Shown: piece after piece, positions 47,648 through 56,800 of the stretch
How positions within the stretch are numbered: position 1 is the first letter of the stretch
How the letters are laid out: each line of letters opens with the position of its first letter
Source: Bradyrhizobium sp. 164
GTDB lineage: Bacteria; Pseudomonadota; Alphaproteobacteria; Rhizobiales; Xanthobacteraceae
DNA length: 64,000 bases
Reading direction: 5' to 3'
NCBI RefSeq assembly: GCF_023073715.1
Contig: NZ_JADPKA010000026.1
Location: 186,001 to 250,000, forward strand
The notes under the pieces: generated by a model
The model's input: only the letters and a program-made list of their open reading frames with translations
Database searches by the model: none
What the model was told of the DNA's origin: nothing
Program-made: the position numbers and the translations under genes

Positions 47648-49858
47648 TCACCTCGCTACTCTTCGGCGCACCTTGGTACGGCCGAACAGGGTTCGGAACG
47701 CACTGACAATGGCGGCGGCGAACTCGGGATCGTTGATGTTCTTGGGCACGCGGATGAGCTGGCGGTTGCCGGTCTGCCGCACCGTGCGCTCCAGCGTGCG
47801 AAATAGCGCGGTGTCGGCGTCTGGATCCCAGAACGGCTGGCCCCGCGCATCGAGGGCGGACACGCCGCCCTCGGGCAGGAAAAAGCGTACAGGGCCATCC
47901 ATCTGATTGAGCCGCTCAGCGATCCAGCGGCCCATGCGCTCGTTCTCTTCGGCCGTTGTCCGCATCAGCGTCACTTGCGGATTGTGGACGTGAAACTTGC
48001 GGCCGCGGTAGCGTTCGGGAATAGTCTCGGGCGCGCCAAAATTGACCATGTCGAGCGCGCCGACCGAGCCGACATAGGGAACGCGGCTGCGGATGATCGC
48101 GCCGAAGCGATCTTCGGTCGCAGGAAACACGCCGCCCATGAGCAGATCGCAGATCTCGGTCGTCGTGAGGTCGATGATTCCGGCGAGCTGGCCGGACTCG
48201 ACGAGCTTCTCCATCGAGCGTCCGCCGACGCCGGTGGCATGGAACACCAGGCATTCGAAATCATCACGCAACTCGGCCGCGATCTTCTGAACGGCCGGCG
48301 TGGTGACGCCGAACATGGTAATACCGACCGCTGGCAGGCCGCCGGCCTCGCGCGCCGCTGCGGCGCGGGCATCGAGCCGCGCCTTGACCATGCCGGCGAG
48401 CGCGTTGGCGCCGTTGGCCAGCACCGCCCGCGAGATCGAGTTCAGCCCCTGCACGTCGGTGACCGAGTACATCATCGTGATGTCGGCGGGACCGACATAG
48501 GGCCCGACATCGCCCGAGGCGACGGAGGAGATGATCAGCTTGGGTACGCCGACGGGTAGCGTGCGCATCCCCGGGGCGACCAGAGACGCTGCGCCCGAGC
48601 CGCCGGCCGAGATCACTCCGACGACATTGCCCTGGCGCCGCAGCCAGTTGGCGAAGGCATCGGCCATCGCGGTCACGGCGGCGCCACGATCGGCGCCGAA
48701 CACCGCTGCGCCGCCACGGCTGTGGTTCAGGGCGATCTCCTGCGCGGAGACATCGCACGACGAATGCTTGCCACTCGTGGAAACATCGACTAGCCGCGTG
48801 CGCAGGCCGCTTTCTGCGATGATGTCGCGGATGAAGCGCAGCTCAACGCCCTTGGTGTCGAGCGTGCCGACGACCAACGCCACAGGCGGGCCGGCGGCCT
48901 GCGTCGTCACCGGCTCGCGCTTGCGCCGCGTCGTCTCTTCGAGCCGGGTGACTTGCGTCGAGACCGTTCGCGCAGCAGCTTCGATGCGGGCGATCGGTAC
49001 CGGTTGCGACCATCGGGTCGGGAGCGTCGGGTTGGAGATGTAGATGCGGATCGGTCCCTCGCGGCGTGGCGCCGGCGCCGGCCTGGCTTCGACACCGGGC
49101 GCGGCGACGTCGATATCCGGCTCGAGCTCGGCGTGAAGCCCGACGCCGAGCAGGCGCTGCTGGAGCTCGCGGTCGGCGGCGAGGCGGGCGGAGTCGATGA
49201 TGCGGTTGATGCGGCCGTTGACCATGATCGCGACGTTGCGCGAGATCGCGGTGGCGACGCCGATATTCTGCTCGATCACGAGCACGGACATGTCGCCGTC
49301 CTCACCGAGCCGCAGCAGCATCTCCTCGACCTGCGCCACGATGACGGGCGCGAGCCCTTCGGTCGGCTCGTCCATGATCAGGAGATGCGGATTGGTGAGT
49401 AGCGCGCGAGAGATGGCGAGCATCTGCTGCTCGCCGCCGGAGAGCTGGCCGCCGCCGTGATCCTTGCGCTCGGCGAGTCGCGGGAAGGTCTCGTAGATGC
49501 GATCGACAGTCCAGGCGCCGGGCCGCAGGCCGCCGGCCAGCCGCAAATGCTCGTCGACGCTGAGCGAGCGCCAGAGCCGGCGTCCTTGCGGCACATAGCC
49601 GACGCCGAGCCGGGCGATCTGGGCCGGAGGCCGCCGCGTGATGTCGTCGCCACGAACGCGGATCGAGCCGCCGCTCACGCCTACCAGACCCATGATCGCC
49701 TTGCACAGCGTGGTCTTGCCCATGCCGTTGCGGCCGACGACGGAGAACACACCGTTCTCCAGTGTGAGATCGACGCCTTGCAGGGCGTGCGAGTGGCCAT
49801 AGTAGACATCGAGGCCGCGGACCTCGAGCGCGGCCTTGCTGCGGCGGACCTCATTCAT
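47648..49858 (-). CDS. LivF-type ABC ATPase fused to Tm-1-like (UPF0261) domain
   Basis: A 736-residue fusion. Residues 1-235 form a complete LivF ATPase: Walker [10 protein letters not shown] (about 38-46), signature [15 protein letters not shown], Walker [14 protein letters not shown] and H-loop [10 protein letters not shown] 90-residue Pro/Arg-rich linker (about 240-325) leads to residues 326-730, a full Tm-1-like/UPF0261 domain with [27 protein letters not shown] and [14 protein letters not shown]. LivF proteins are normally about 235-240 residues and stand alone. No stop or start separates the two parts. It overlaps LivG by eight bases, so it is in an intact operon. Confidence 0.9.
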   Translation of the reverse strand: MNEVRRSKAALEVRGLDVYYGHSHALQGVDLTLENGVFSVVGRNGMGKTTLCKAIMGLVGVSGGSIRVRGDDITRRPPAQIARLGVGYVPQGRRLWRSLSVDEHLRLAGGLRPGAWTVDRIYETFPRLAERKDHGGGQLSGGEQQMLAISRALLTNPHLLIMDEPTEGLAPVIVAQVEEMLLRLGEDGDMSVLVIEQNIGVATAISRNVAIMVNGRINRIIDSARLAADRELQQRLLGVGLHAELEPDIDVAAPGVEARPAPAPRREGPIRIYISNPTLPTRWSQPVPIARIEAAARTVSTQVTRLEETTRRKREPVTTQAAGPPVALVVGTLDTKGVELRFIRDIIAESGLRTRLVDVSTSGKHSSCDVSAQEIALNHSRGGAAVFGADRGAAVTAMADAFANWLRRQGNVVGVISAGGSGAASLVAPGMRTLPVGVPKLIISSVASGDVGPYVGPADITMMYSVTDVQGLNSISRAVLANGANALAGMVKARLDARAAAAREAGGLPAVGITMFGVTTPAVQKIAAELRDDFECLVFHATGVGGRSMEKLVESGQLAGIIDLTTTEICDLLMGGVFPATEDRFGAIIRSRVPYVGSVGALDMVNFGAPETIPERYRGRKFHVHNPQVTLMRTTAEENERMGRWIAERLNQMDGPVRFFLPEGGVSALDARGQPFWDPDADTALFRTLERTVRQTGNRQLIRVPKNINDPEFAAAIVSAFRTLFGRTKVRRRVAR

Positions 49859-50636
49859 GACCGCCTCCGAGGTAGAGCTCCTGCACCTCGGGATCGGACT
49901 GGATCTCCTGCGGCAGGCCTTCCTTGAAGATGCGGCCGTTGTGCATCATCGTGACGCTCTCGACGACGCGTAAAGCGACATCCATGTCGTGCTCGATGAT
50001 GATGTAGCCGATATGCGCGGGCAGCGAGGTCAGGATCTCGATCAGCTCGGCCCGTTCGGTCGGCGACAAGCCGGCGGCCGGTTCGTCGAACAGGACAAAG
50101 CGCGGGGCGCCCGCGAGCGCGAGCGCGATCTCGAGCTGGCGCTGCTGGCCATGCGCGAGCTCGGCCACGCGCTGGTCCTTCACGGCCGAAAGATGCACGG
50201 CCTGGACGAGATTGTCCGCCGCATGCATCAGGGCGTCGTTCTGTCCCGGACGCAGAAACGAGAAGCGTCCGCGCGAGACGCCGCGGCAGGCGAGATAGAC
50301 GTTGTCCTGCACGGTGAGGCCGGGGAACAGCGCCGAGATCTGATAGGTCCGCCGCAATCCGCGCCGGATGCGTTCATAAGGCGGGAAGTGCGTGACGTCC
50401 TCGCCGAAGAAGCGGATGGTGCCGGAGGAGGGCGGGAAGTCGCCGGTGATGCAATTGAACAGCGTGGTCTTGCCGGCGCCGTTCGAACCGAGCACCGCGC
50501 GCCGCTCACCCGGACGCACCGTGATGGTGACGTCCGTCAGCGCCGCCAGCGCGCCGAACAGGCGCGTCACGCCGCGGAGCTCCAGCGCAGCGCCGGCGCC
50601 CACGGCGGAGAGGCGTTGAGCGACGCTATCCATCAC
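49851..50636 (-). CDS. Branched-chain-amino-acid-type ABC ATPase (LivG-like)
   Basis: A 261-residue ATPase. Walker A is [12 protein letters not shown] (about 48-59), the Q-loop region is [17 protein letters not shown], the signature-like segment is [16 protein letters not shown] and Walker B is [13 protein letters not shown]. The signature reads LAHGQQ rather than LSGGQQ, as in many LivG proteins. The start is GTG at 50636 or the adjacent ATG at 50633, both behind GGAGG. It partners the LivF domain of the fusion. Confidence 0.92.
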   Translation of the reverse strand: MMDSVAQRLSAVGAGAALELRGVTRLFGALAALTDVTITVRPGERRAVLGSNGAGKTTLFNCITGDFPPSSGTIRFFGEDVTHFPPYERIRRGLRRTYQISALFPGLTVQDNVYLACRGVSRGRFSFLRPGQNDALMHAADNLVQAVHLSAVKDQRVAELAHGQQRQLEIALALAGAPRFVLFDEPAAGLSPTERAELIEILTSLPAHIGYIIIEHDMDVALRVVESVTMMHNGRIFKEGLPQEIQSDPEVQELYLGGGHE

Positions 50637-51709
50637 GGCGCCCTCCGCCGGAACGGTCCGCGCCGCGGCGCTGACGCTGGCGCCATCGCTGCCATAGGCC
50701 GATGACGCCGTCCGAGGACCAGAACACGATGGCGAGGAAGCCGAGCCCGATCAGCAGGCGGAAGCGGTTGCCATCGAGGCCAAGCCTGACCAGGAAGTCG
50801 AGCGCGAAGGTGCGCAGTAGCACGAAGATCAGCGCGCCGATGAAGGGACCGATCGGGCGCGTGATGCCGCCGACAACGGCGATGATCAGCACGTCGATGC
50901 AGGCTCCGACGCTGACCGACCCCGGCGAGATCTGACGGTAGTTCCAGACCTGGAGCACGCCGGCCAGCGCGGCCACGAACGAGGCGAACGCATAGGCGGC
51001 GACGCGGTGCGCATTGACGTTGAAGCCGAGCGCAGCCATGCGCCTGGGATTGTCACGCACGCCCTGGAGGGCAAGACCGAAGGGCGCGCGTGAGAGATAT
51101 TCGACTGCGAAATAGCAGAGCGCGGCGACCGCGAGCACGACGTAGTAGAAGGGAATGTCGGCGCGCCAGTTCACGCCCCAGAAGTGCGGCGTGGCCACGG
51201 TGTTGATACCGGTATGGCCGTTGAAGATCGCCCAGTTCTGGTTGGTGAAATAGTAGAAGGCCGCGCCGATCGCGAGCGTGATCATGATGGTGTAGATGCC
51301 TTCGGTGCGGACCGCGAGCGCGCCGCCGAGCGTGCCGAAAGCGGTCGCCAGCGTCAGCGCCATCGGCACCGCGAGCCACCACGGCCAGCCCAGGCTGATA
51401 TTGGCATTGCCGCTGACGCCGAACACGGCGACCATATAGGCCGCGAACCCCCGCGATGGTAAGCTGCATCAGGCTGACCATGCCGCCATAGCCGGCGAGG
51501 AACATCAGGCTCAGCGCCATGGTGCCGAGGATCAAGGTGGAGGCGAAGATCTCGATCAGAAAGAAGCCGTTGGCGATCAGCGGCATGATCAGGAGAATGA
51601 CCGCGACGATCCAGGCGGCGGGATTGTTGACCTCCGGCCACGTCCGTGCCGGGCGCTGCGCCATTGTGGCGGGGCGTACGGCAAGCCGTGCATCGTGGGC
51701 GAGCGACAT
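50626..51709 (-). pseudogene. livM-like permease gene, apparently frameshifted
   Basis: A LivM-type permease (intact length about 360 residues) split over two frames. The first part, from the ATG at 51709 (MSLAHDARLA), reads as LivM through GYGGMVSLMQLTIAG and then loses sense. The second part, in the next frame from about 51450 downward, continues AAYMVAVFGVSGNANISLGW to the stop at 50626. Removing one base from the run of five C (51448-51452; G on the coding strand) rejoins the two as ...TIAGFAAYMV. Either a sequencing error, a slippery phase-variable site, or a true inactivating mutation. All other family features are intact, including LVRLGLDGNRFRLLIGLGF. Confidence 0.85.
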
Positions 51710-51710
51710 C

Positions 51711-52721
51711 TCAGCGCCTCGCCAATAGGCCTTGCGGCCGGATGGCCAGCACCAGCACCATGATCAGGAAGGTCACGACGATGGCGTAGGTCGGGATGTA
51801 GACCGAGCCGAGCTGTTCGGCGAGGCCGATGATCAGTGCGCCGAGTGCGGCGCCGGGGATCGAACCCATGCCGCCGACGATCACGACGACGAGGGACGCC
51901 AGCAGGAAGCGGATGTCCTCGCCGGGCGACAATGACTGGAACGTGCCGCCGACCACGCCGGCGGTGCCGGCAAGTCCCGCGCCAAAGGCGAACACCAGCA
52001 CGAAGACGAGCTGGATGCGCACTCCGGTCGCAGCAAGGATATCGCGATCATCGACGCCGGCACGAATGATCATGCCGATCCGGGTGCGGTTGAGCGCGAG
52101 CCACATCGCCACGCCGATGATCACGGAAGCGGCGAAGATCACGAGCCGCACCAGCGGATATCTGAGATAGACCGGCTCGCCTGAGGATTTGATCGCCGTG
52201 ATCAGCGGCAGCTCCACCGGGCCGATCAGCCAATTCGGCGTCTGGATCTGGTAAAAGTCGCCGCCGCAGGCCCACAGCATGAGGTCGGCGAATACGATCG
52301 AAAGCCCGATCGTCACCATGGTCTGCCTGAGATCCTGTCCCTCCATCCGGCGGAACACGATCAACTGGAGCAGGACGCCGACCAGGGCGGTCAGGATGAA
52401 AGCGACGATGAAGCTGAGGATCCAGGAGCCGGTCGAGGCGCTGATGGCGTAGCCGACATAACCGCCGAACAGATAGAGCGAGCCATGCGCGAGGTTGACG
52501 TTGCGCATCAGGCCGAAGATCAGCGTGAAGCCGCTGGCGACGAGGAAGTAGAGCCCTCCGAGCGTGATGCCGTTGAAGACGGCATTGAGGAAGACGCGCT
52601 TGCGGCCGATCGCCTCTTCGAGGCCCGGCGGCCAGACCGCGAAGACCAGCCAAAGCACGACGGCAATGGCAATGATCACGATCAGCGCCCAGACGGGATG
52701 GCGTTCGACAAAGCGGCTCAT
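51711..52721 (-). CDS. Branched-chain-amino-acid-type ABC permease (LivH-like)
   Basis: A 336-residue membrane protein from the ATG at 52721 (MSRFVERHPVWAL). About eight to nine membrane helices; family marks are NAVFNGITLGGLYFLVASG, GLMRNVNLAHGSLYLFGGY and a late VVVIVGGMGSIPGAALGAL. It is the first gene of the 18-gene - strand run ending at 33007. One base separates it from the livM start. An in-frame start 33 bases further upstream is less likely. Confidence 0.93.
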   Translation of the reverse strand: MSRFVERHPVWALIVIIAIAVVLWLVFAVWPPGLEEAIGRKRVFLNAVFNGITLGGLYFLVASGFTLIFGLMRNVNLAHGSLYLFGGYVGYAISASTGSWILSFIVAFILTALVGVLLQLIVFRRMEGQDLRQTMVTIGLSIVFADLMLWACGGDFYQIQTPNWLIGPVELPLITAIKSSGEPVYLRYPLVRLVIFAASVIIGVAMWLALNRTRIGMIIRAGVDDRDILAATGVRIQLVFVLVFAFGAGLAGTAGVVGGTFQSLSPGEDIRFLLASLVVVIVGGMGSIPGAALGALIIGLAEQLGSVYIPTYAIVVTFLIMVLVLAIRPQGLLARR

Positions 52722-52778
52722 GGTCTCGCCCCGCTTGCGGCAGGGCAATCGCATATGGGAAGCGATTCCCTGCGGCCC

Positions 52779-52819
52779 ATCCTTCGAGACGCCCGCTTTG
52801 GCGGGCTCCTCAGGATGAG
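52779..52819 (+). repeat. Palindromic intergenic repeat, copy A
   Basis: CATCCTTCGAGAC, then GCCCGC-TTTG-GCGGGC as an inner perfect stem, then TCCTCAGGATG. The outer arms CATCCT and AGGATG also pair. The element is of a type that I know as frequent between genes in Bradyrhizobium and relatives. Confidence 0.65.
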
Positions 52820-52864
52820 CGCGGAGTGTGCGGCAGCAGGTTCAACGGGCCGGATGCCAATTAG

Positions 52865-52909
52865 CCTCGTCCTGAGGAGACCGCGGAGCGGGTGTCTCGA
52901 AGGACGAGG
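52865..52909 (-). repeat. Palindromic intergenic repeat, copy B (opposite orientation)
   Basis: Outer arms CCTCGTCCT and AGGACGAGG match perfectly over nine bases. Its reverse complement aligns with copy A through TCCTTCGAGAC and CTCCTCAGGA. The two copies are about 45 bases apart and could also pair with each other into a long hairpin. Confidence 0.65.
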
Positions 52910-53204
52910 CGCTTGCTCAGACCACTCCAAGAGATCATATGCGATAACCCTGCCGCTTCCGGGGAGCGGTCGCGTCCAACGGGTCGCGCCAAAGGCGCGC
53001 TCGATGACGGGCTTCGGCGCGGGTGCACCCCAACCCTCTCCCCGCAAGTGGGACGAGGCGGCGTGCAAGCCGTTATCGGCTGCGAGCCCTGCCATGGGCG
53101 AACATCCTCCCTGGACTCGCAATTCTCTAGCGAGATCGCGTTGCCCACATCCTAGCCGGGCTGCGAGGAGGACGTTTGATCGTGAGTATCTTTTCGCGCA
53201 GCGG

Positions 53205-54032
53205 CTAGGTGCGCAAAACTTTGGCCGCGCGACGATAATCGGTCGGGGCCATCCCGACATTGGCGGCGAAGAAGCGGGTGAAGCCGCTTTGCGAGGAGAA
53301 GCCGAGATCGAAGCCGATATCGGCGATCGGCGCCTCGCTCGCCACCAGCGCTTCGAGCGCCTGTTCCATGATCAGCGTGTTGAGATAGAGATTCGGCGTG
53401 ACGCCGGTCTGGACGCGGAACAGCCGGTAGAAATGCGGTCGAGACAAACCGGATTCCCGCGCGATCCTATCGAGCTCCATCTCGGCCCCGGGGCTCTCCG
53501 ACATCAGCCTGATGCATTTGCGCACACGGAAGTCGGTCACGGCACCATTGGCGCGCGGATCGCGCGCGATCTCGGCCTGTTGCCAGCTTTCATCGTAGCA
53601 GATGTCGATCAGCCGCCTCAGCTCGGAATCGAGGCTGGAAAGCGATGGTGCGCCGCACACGAGCGCGGCGGTCCGCCTGATGTGCTTGTCGAGCGCAGGC
53701 GTGCGCCTGAATTGGGTGCGGCCGAAACGCAACCGGTCGGAGCCGGATGCGTCCGGCGCAAACCATTCGGCGTTGACGTAAAGCACGAAGAAGATCGCGC
53801 CGCCGTCGACATCGGCCGGCAGGAAGTTGTGCGGCTCCCACGGATTGACGGCAACGACCGAGGATTCGGTGAGATCATAATGCCCGTTGGAGACATCGAT
53901 GCATGCCGGCATGCCGCCGACATGGAAGATCAGATGACCTTCACGATGGGCGTGGATATTGAAAGGGCGGTTCAACTGATAAACCGTCGCCCGGCCGAAC
54001 CGGCCGTGGAAGACGGCGAGCGCGCGGCTCAT
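53205..54032 (-). CDS. AraC-family transcriptional regulator
   Basis: A 275-residue regulator from the ATG at 54032, behind GGGAGGGGAAGG. The N-terminal cupin-like ligand domain (about 15-150) has HAHREGHLIFHVGG and VVAVNPWEPHNFLP. The C-terminal double helix-turn-helix (about 175-272) has ARESGLSRPHFYRLFRVQTG and the signature FDLGFSSQSGFTRFFAANVG, ending PTDYRRAA. It sits between the binding-protein gene and livH on the same strand, and probably activates the surrounding catabolic operon in response to its substrate. Confidence 0.92.
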   Translation of the reverse strand: MSRALAVFHGRFGRATVYQLNRPFNIHAHREGHLIFHVGGMPACIDVSNGHYDLTESSVVAVNPWEPHNFLPADVDGGAIFFVLYVNAEWFAPDASGSDRLRFGRTQFRRTPALDKHIRRTAALVCGAPSLSSLDSELRRLIDICYDESWQQAEIARDPRANGAVTDFRVRKCIRLMSESPGAEMELDRIARESGLSRPHFYRLFRVQTGVTPNLYLNTLIMEQALEALVASEAPIADIGFDLGFSSQSGFTRFFAANVGMAPTDYRRAAKVLRT

Positions 54033-54156
54033 GCCTTCCCCTCCCGAATGTTCTTGTCTTTTCGGCCAGCGTTCAACAACCCCGGCGAGATTGCAAGAGC
54101 GGAGAGCGACCGCGTCAGCAAGTCGCTCTCCGCCAGCGCGGTGCAGGCGTGATGCG

Positions 54157-55407
54157 TCAGTACTTCTTACATTCCGGTACTGTGCGGCTCGGCAGCCCGA
54201 TCTTCGAGAACACGGCCGGATCATAGCCGAGCGTCTGGTTCACGTTCGGGATCACCTTCACGACCTTGCTGAACAGCGCGCCCTTGCCGTCGTCGACGAC
54301 TTCGGTGACGAAGTTGGTGCCGATCGCCTGGCGATTGGAGTCGAGCTTGATCTTGCCGTTCGGCGCGTCGAGCTCGATCTTCGCCAGTGCTTCCTTGAAC
54401 TTCGCCTGGTTGTTGGAGAGGTCGCCATTGACTTGGCGCAGCGCAAGGATCAGCGCCATGGTTGAATCATAATAGTTGGTCGCGAGCAGCGACGGGCTCG
54501 GGAAGCGCTTGTTGGGCGGGAAGGCGTCCTGATAGGCCTTCACGAACTTCTGCCAGCCCGGATCCTCCCAGGTATCGGCTTGGCCGCTCGCCGCAATGGT
54601 GCCGATCAGCGCGTTCTTGGCGTTGCCCTTCGACGACAGGATGGTCTGGTCGATCATGATGGAACCGCCCATCAGGTGCGCCTTGCCGCCGGCCTGCTGA
54701 TACTGGTTGAGAAAGTTGACGGCATCCGCGCCGCCGAGCCCGAGATAGATGGCGTCGACGTCGTCGGGCAGGGCGGCGATGACCGAGGCGAAATCCTTCG
54801 TTCCGAGCGGCACCCATTGCCGGTTGGTGACCTGTCCGCCGGCACCGCAGAACTCGAGCACAAGGCCGAACACCTGGGTGTAGATGAAGGAGTAATCCTC
54901 GCCGACGGTCGCGATCTTGCGATACTTCTTTTCGTCATAGGCGTATTTGCCGAGGCCGACTTGCCACTGTGCGCCGTCCATGTTGTACCGGAAGAAGTTC
55001 GGGGCCGGATCGACATAAGTCGTTTCCTGGGCGCCGGAGGCCGCATTGATGAAGGTCAGCTCGGGATGAGTTTTTGCAAAATTCTTTACCGCGATGCCCT
55101 CGTCGCCAGAGAGCGGTGAGAGCAGGATCTGCACCTTGTCCTGTTCGATCAGCTTGCGCACCGCGCGCACGGCGGAGTCGGGCGTTGCGTCGGTCGAGGC
55201 GACGATGAATTCGAGTTCCTTGTCGCCGACCTTCTTGCCGAGCACGTTGAGGGCCGTCTGGTGGCCGCGCATGCCGTCCTCGCCGAGCACCGTGTAGGTG
55301 CCTTCGAGCGTCGCAGTCACGCCCACCTTGATCTTCTCCTGAGCGATCGCGGCGCCTGAAAGAAACAGGCTGCTCAGCGCCAGCAGTCCCACACTGCATT
55401 TCGACAT
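54157..55407 (-). CDS. Branched-chain-amino-acid-type periplasmic binding protein (LivJ/AmiC-like)
   Basis: A 416-residue periplasmic binding protein (Peripla_BP_6). The signal peptide is MSKCSVGLLALSSLFLSGAA with cleavage at AIAQ before EKIKVGVTA. Family segments are LEGTYTVLGEDGMRG, SPLSGDEGIAVKNFA, FINAASGAQETTY and ATVGEDYSFIYTQVFG. It presumably feeds the LivHMG-F importer encoded downstream. The ATG at 55407 follows GGGAGGAG. A 124-base gap separates it from the AraC gene; it may have its own promoter in the 265-base divergent region 55408-55672. Confidence 0.93.
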   Translation of the reverse strand: MSKCSVGLLALSSLFLSGAAIAQEKIKVGVTATLEGTYTVLGEDGMRGHQTALNVLGKKVGDKELEFIVASTDATPDSAVRAVRKLIEQDKVQILLSPLSGDEGIAVKNFAKTHPELTFINAASGAQETTYVDPAPNFFRYNMDGAQWQVGLGKYAYDEKKYRKIATVGEDYSFIYTQVFGLVLEFCGAGGQVTNRQWVPLGTKDFASVIAALPDDVDAIYLGLGGADAVNFLNQYQQAGGKAHLMGGSIMIDQTILSSKGNAKNALIGTIAASGQADTWEDPGWQKFVKAYQDAFPPNKRFPSPSLLATNYYDSTMALILALRQVNGDLSNNQAKFKEALAKIELDAPNGKIKLDSNRQAIGTNFVTEVVDDGKGALFSKVVKVIPNVNQTLGYDPAVFSKIGLPSRTVPECKKY

Positions 55408-55672
55408 TGTGCTCCTCCCTGTACCGTCGATTTGTCGCCGTGCCAACCGGCGCGGCGCCCGCAGCTCGAAAGGCTGGCGGATTTGACGGGAAGGCTAGCC
55501 GAAGTCGCATGCGGTGCATGCGCGGGCGCCTCGTTCCGCTTGACGGGCAGTCTCATTTTGGATGTTGCGGCGCAAATGGTTTCGCGGTGCAGCACGTGGC
55601 GGGTGACTTCGCGCGCGCCTGTTGAGATAGTGGCGCCCGCCGCTTTTCGATCTCGACCGCAGGATCTGCAAC
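55408..55672. promoter_or_regulatory. Divergent region between the binding protein and enolase-superfamily genes
   Basis: A 265-base gap between divergent starts, expected to carry promoters for both. It is G+C-rich with no clear -35/-10 pair visible. No operator could be fixed. AGGA precedes the + strand start at 55673. Confidence 0.35.
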
Positions 55673-56800
55673 ATGACGACTGACAGCTTCACCATCCGCG
55701 CGATCGAGGCGTTCTGCTATCGCTATCCGCTGGCAACGCCGGTGGTGACGTCGTTCGGCAAGATGCTCGACCGTCCCGCCGTCTTCGTTCGCGCTGTCGA
55801 CGAGGACGGCGTCGAGGGATGGGGCGAAGCCTGGTGCAACTTTCCGGCTCCAGGCGCGGAGCATCGCGCCCGGCTCGTCAACGAGGTGCTCGCCCCCGGC
55901 CTCGTCGGACGCAAATTCGAGGGTCCTGCCCAGGCCTTCGAGCCGCTGACCAAAAGCACCGAAGTTCTGGCGCTTCAATGCGGTGAACCTGGTCCGTTCG
56001 CGCAGGCGATTGCGGGCATCGATCTCGCGCTGTGGGATCTCTCCGCGCGCCGCCAGCGCCTGCCATTGTGGCGGCTGCTCGGCGGTCAGTCGCGCAAGAT
56101 CAAGGTCTATGCCAGCGGCATCAATCCCGGCGGTGCGGCGCAGACGGCGGAGGCCGCGCTCGAGCGCGGCCATCGCGCGCTGAAGCTGAAGGTCGGGTTC
56201 GGCGCCGAGACCGACCTCGCCAATTTGGCGGCGCTGCGCCGGATCGTCGGCCCCGGTATGCTTGCTACCGATGCCAATCAGGGCTGGTCAGTCACGCAGG
56301 CGATGGAGATGCTGCCGCGGCTGGCCCAGTTCGATCTGCGCTGGTTGGAAGAGCCGATCCGCGCCGATCGGCCGCGCGAGGAATGGCGCAGGCTGCACGC
56401 CGCAGCGAAGATGCCGATTGCCGCCGGCGAAAACATTTCGAGCGCCGAGGGTTTCAGGGAAGTTCTGGCCGAAGAGGTGCTCGGCGTGGTTCAGCCCGAT
56501 ATTGCGAAATGGGGCGGGCTGAGTGTCTGCGCTCCACTGGCTCGCGACATTCTGAAGGCGGGCAAGACGTTTTGCCCGCACTATCTAGGCGGAGGTCTTG
56601 GCTTGCTTGCATCCGCGCACCTGCTCGCCGGTATCGGAGGCAATGGCTGGCTGGAAGTCGACGCGAACGACAATCCCTTGCGCGATCTGTTTTGCGGCCC
56701 GGTCCTCAACGTGAGGGAAGGCACGATTGAATTGGACGAAGAGCCGGGCCTCGGAGTAGCGCCTGATCTGGCATCTATCGAGCGTCATCGCACCATTTAG
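55673..56800 (+). CDS. Mandelate racemase/muconate lactonizing enzyme family protein
   Basis: A 375-residue enolase-superfamily enzyme. The N-terminal capping domain starts about residue 10 (AIEAFCYRYPLATP). The barrel has the K-x-K catalytic lysine pair in ALKLKVGFGAETD, Mg ligands Asp in ATDANQGW, Glu in RWLEEPI and Glu in IAAGENISS, and His in CPHYLGGGLG. This matches the MR/MLE subgroup acting on hydroxy acids (acid-sugar dehydration or racemisation) more than muconate. It is divergent from the binding-protein gene, so its substrate may enter through that importer. Confidence 0.87.
   Translation: MTTDSFTIRAIEAFCYRYPLATPVVTSFGKMLDRPAVFVRAVDEDGVEGWGEAWCNFPAPGAEHRARLVNEVLAPGLVGRKFEGPAQAFEPLTKSTEVLALQCGEPGPFAQAIAGIDLALWDLSARRQRLPLWRLLGGQSRKIKVYASGINPGGAAQTAEAALERGHRALKLKVGFGAETDLANLAALRRIVGPGMLATDANQGWSVTQAMEMLPRLAQFDLRWLEEPIRADRPREEWRRLHAAAKMPIAAGENISSAEGFREVLAEEVLGVVQPDIAKWGGLSVCAPLARDILKAGKTFCPHYLGGGLGLLASAHLLAGIGGNGWLEVDANDNPLRDLFCGPVLNVREGTIELDEEPGLGVAPDLASIERHRTI

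Larger units (their letters stand above)
52722..53204. other. 483-base intergenic region with palindromic repeats; likely promoter of the 18-gene run
   Basis: It separates the AraC gene from livH, both on the - strand. It contains two inverted copies of a palindromic element (listed separately) and a stretch with ACCCTCTCCCCGCAAG (about 53034-53049) like another common intergenic repeat of these bacteria. Open frames across it have no homology that I recognise. A promoter for livH and the following genes is expected at the left side, but I cannot fix it by eye. Confidence 0.5.

Noticed and set aside
52865..52909. Intrinsic terminator of the AraC gene.
   Set aside because: It is on the path of transcription but lacks a T-run and matches a repeated palindromic element.
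55673..56800. Muconate cycloisomerase.
   Set aside because: Motifs fit the general MR/MLE family, with a catalytic His of the racemase/dehydratase type; no catechol pathway gene is present.
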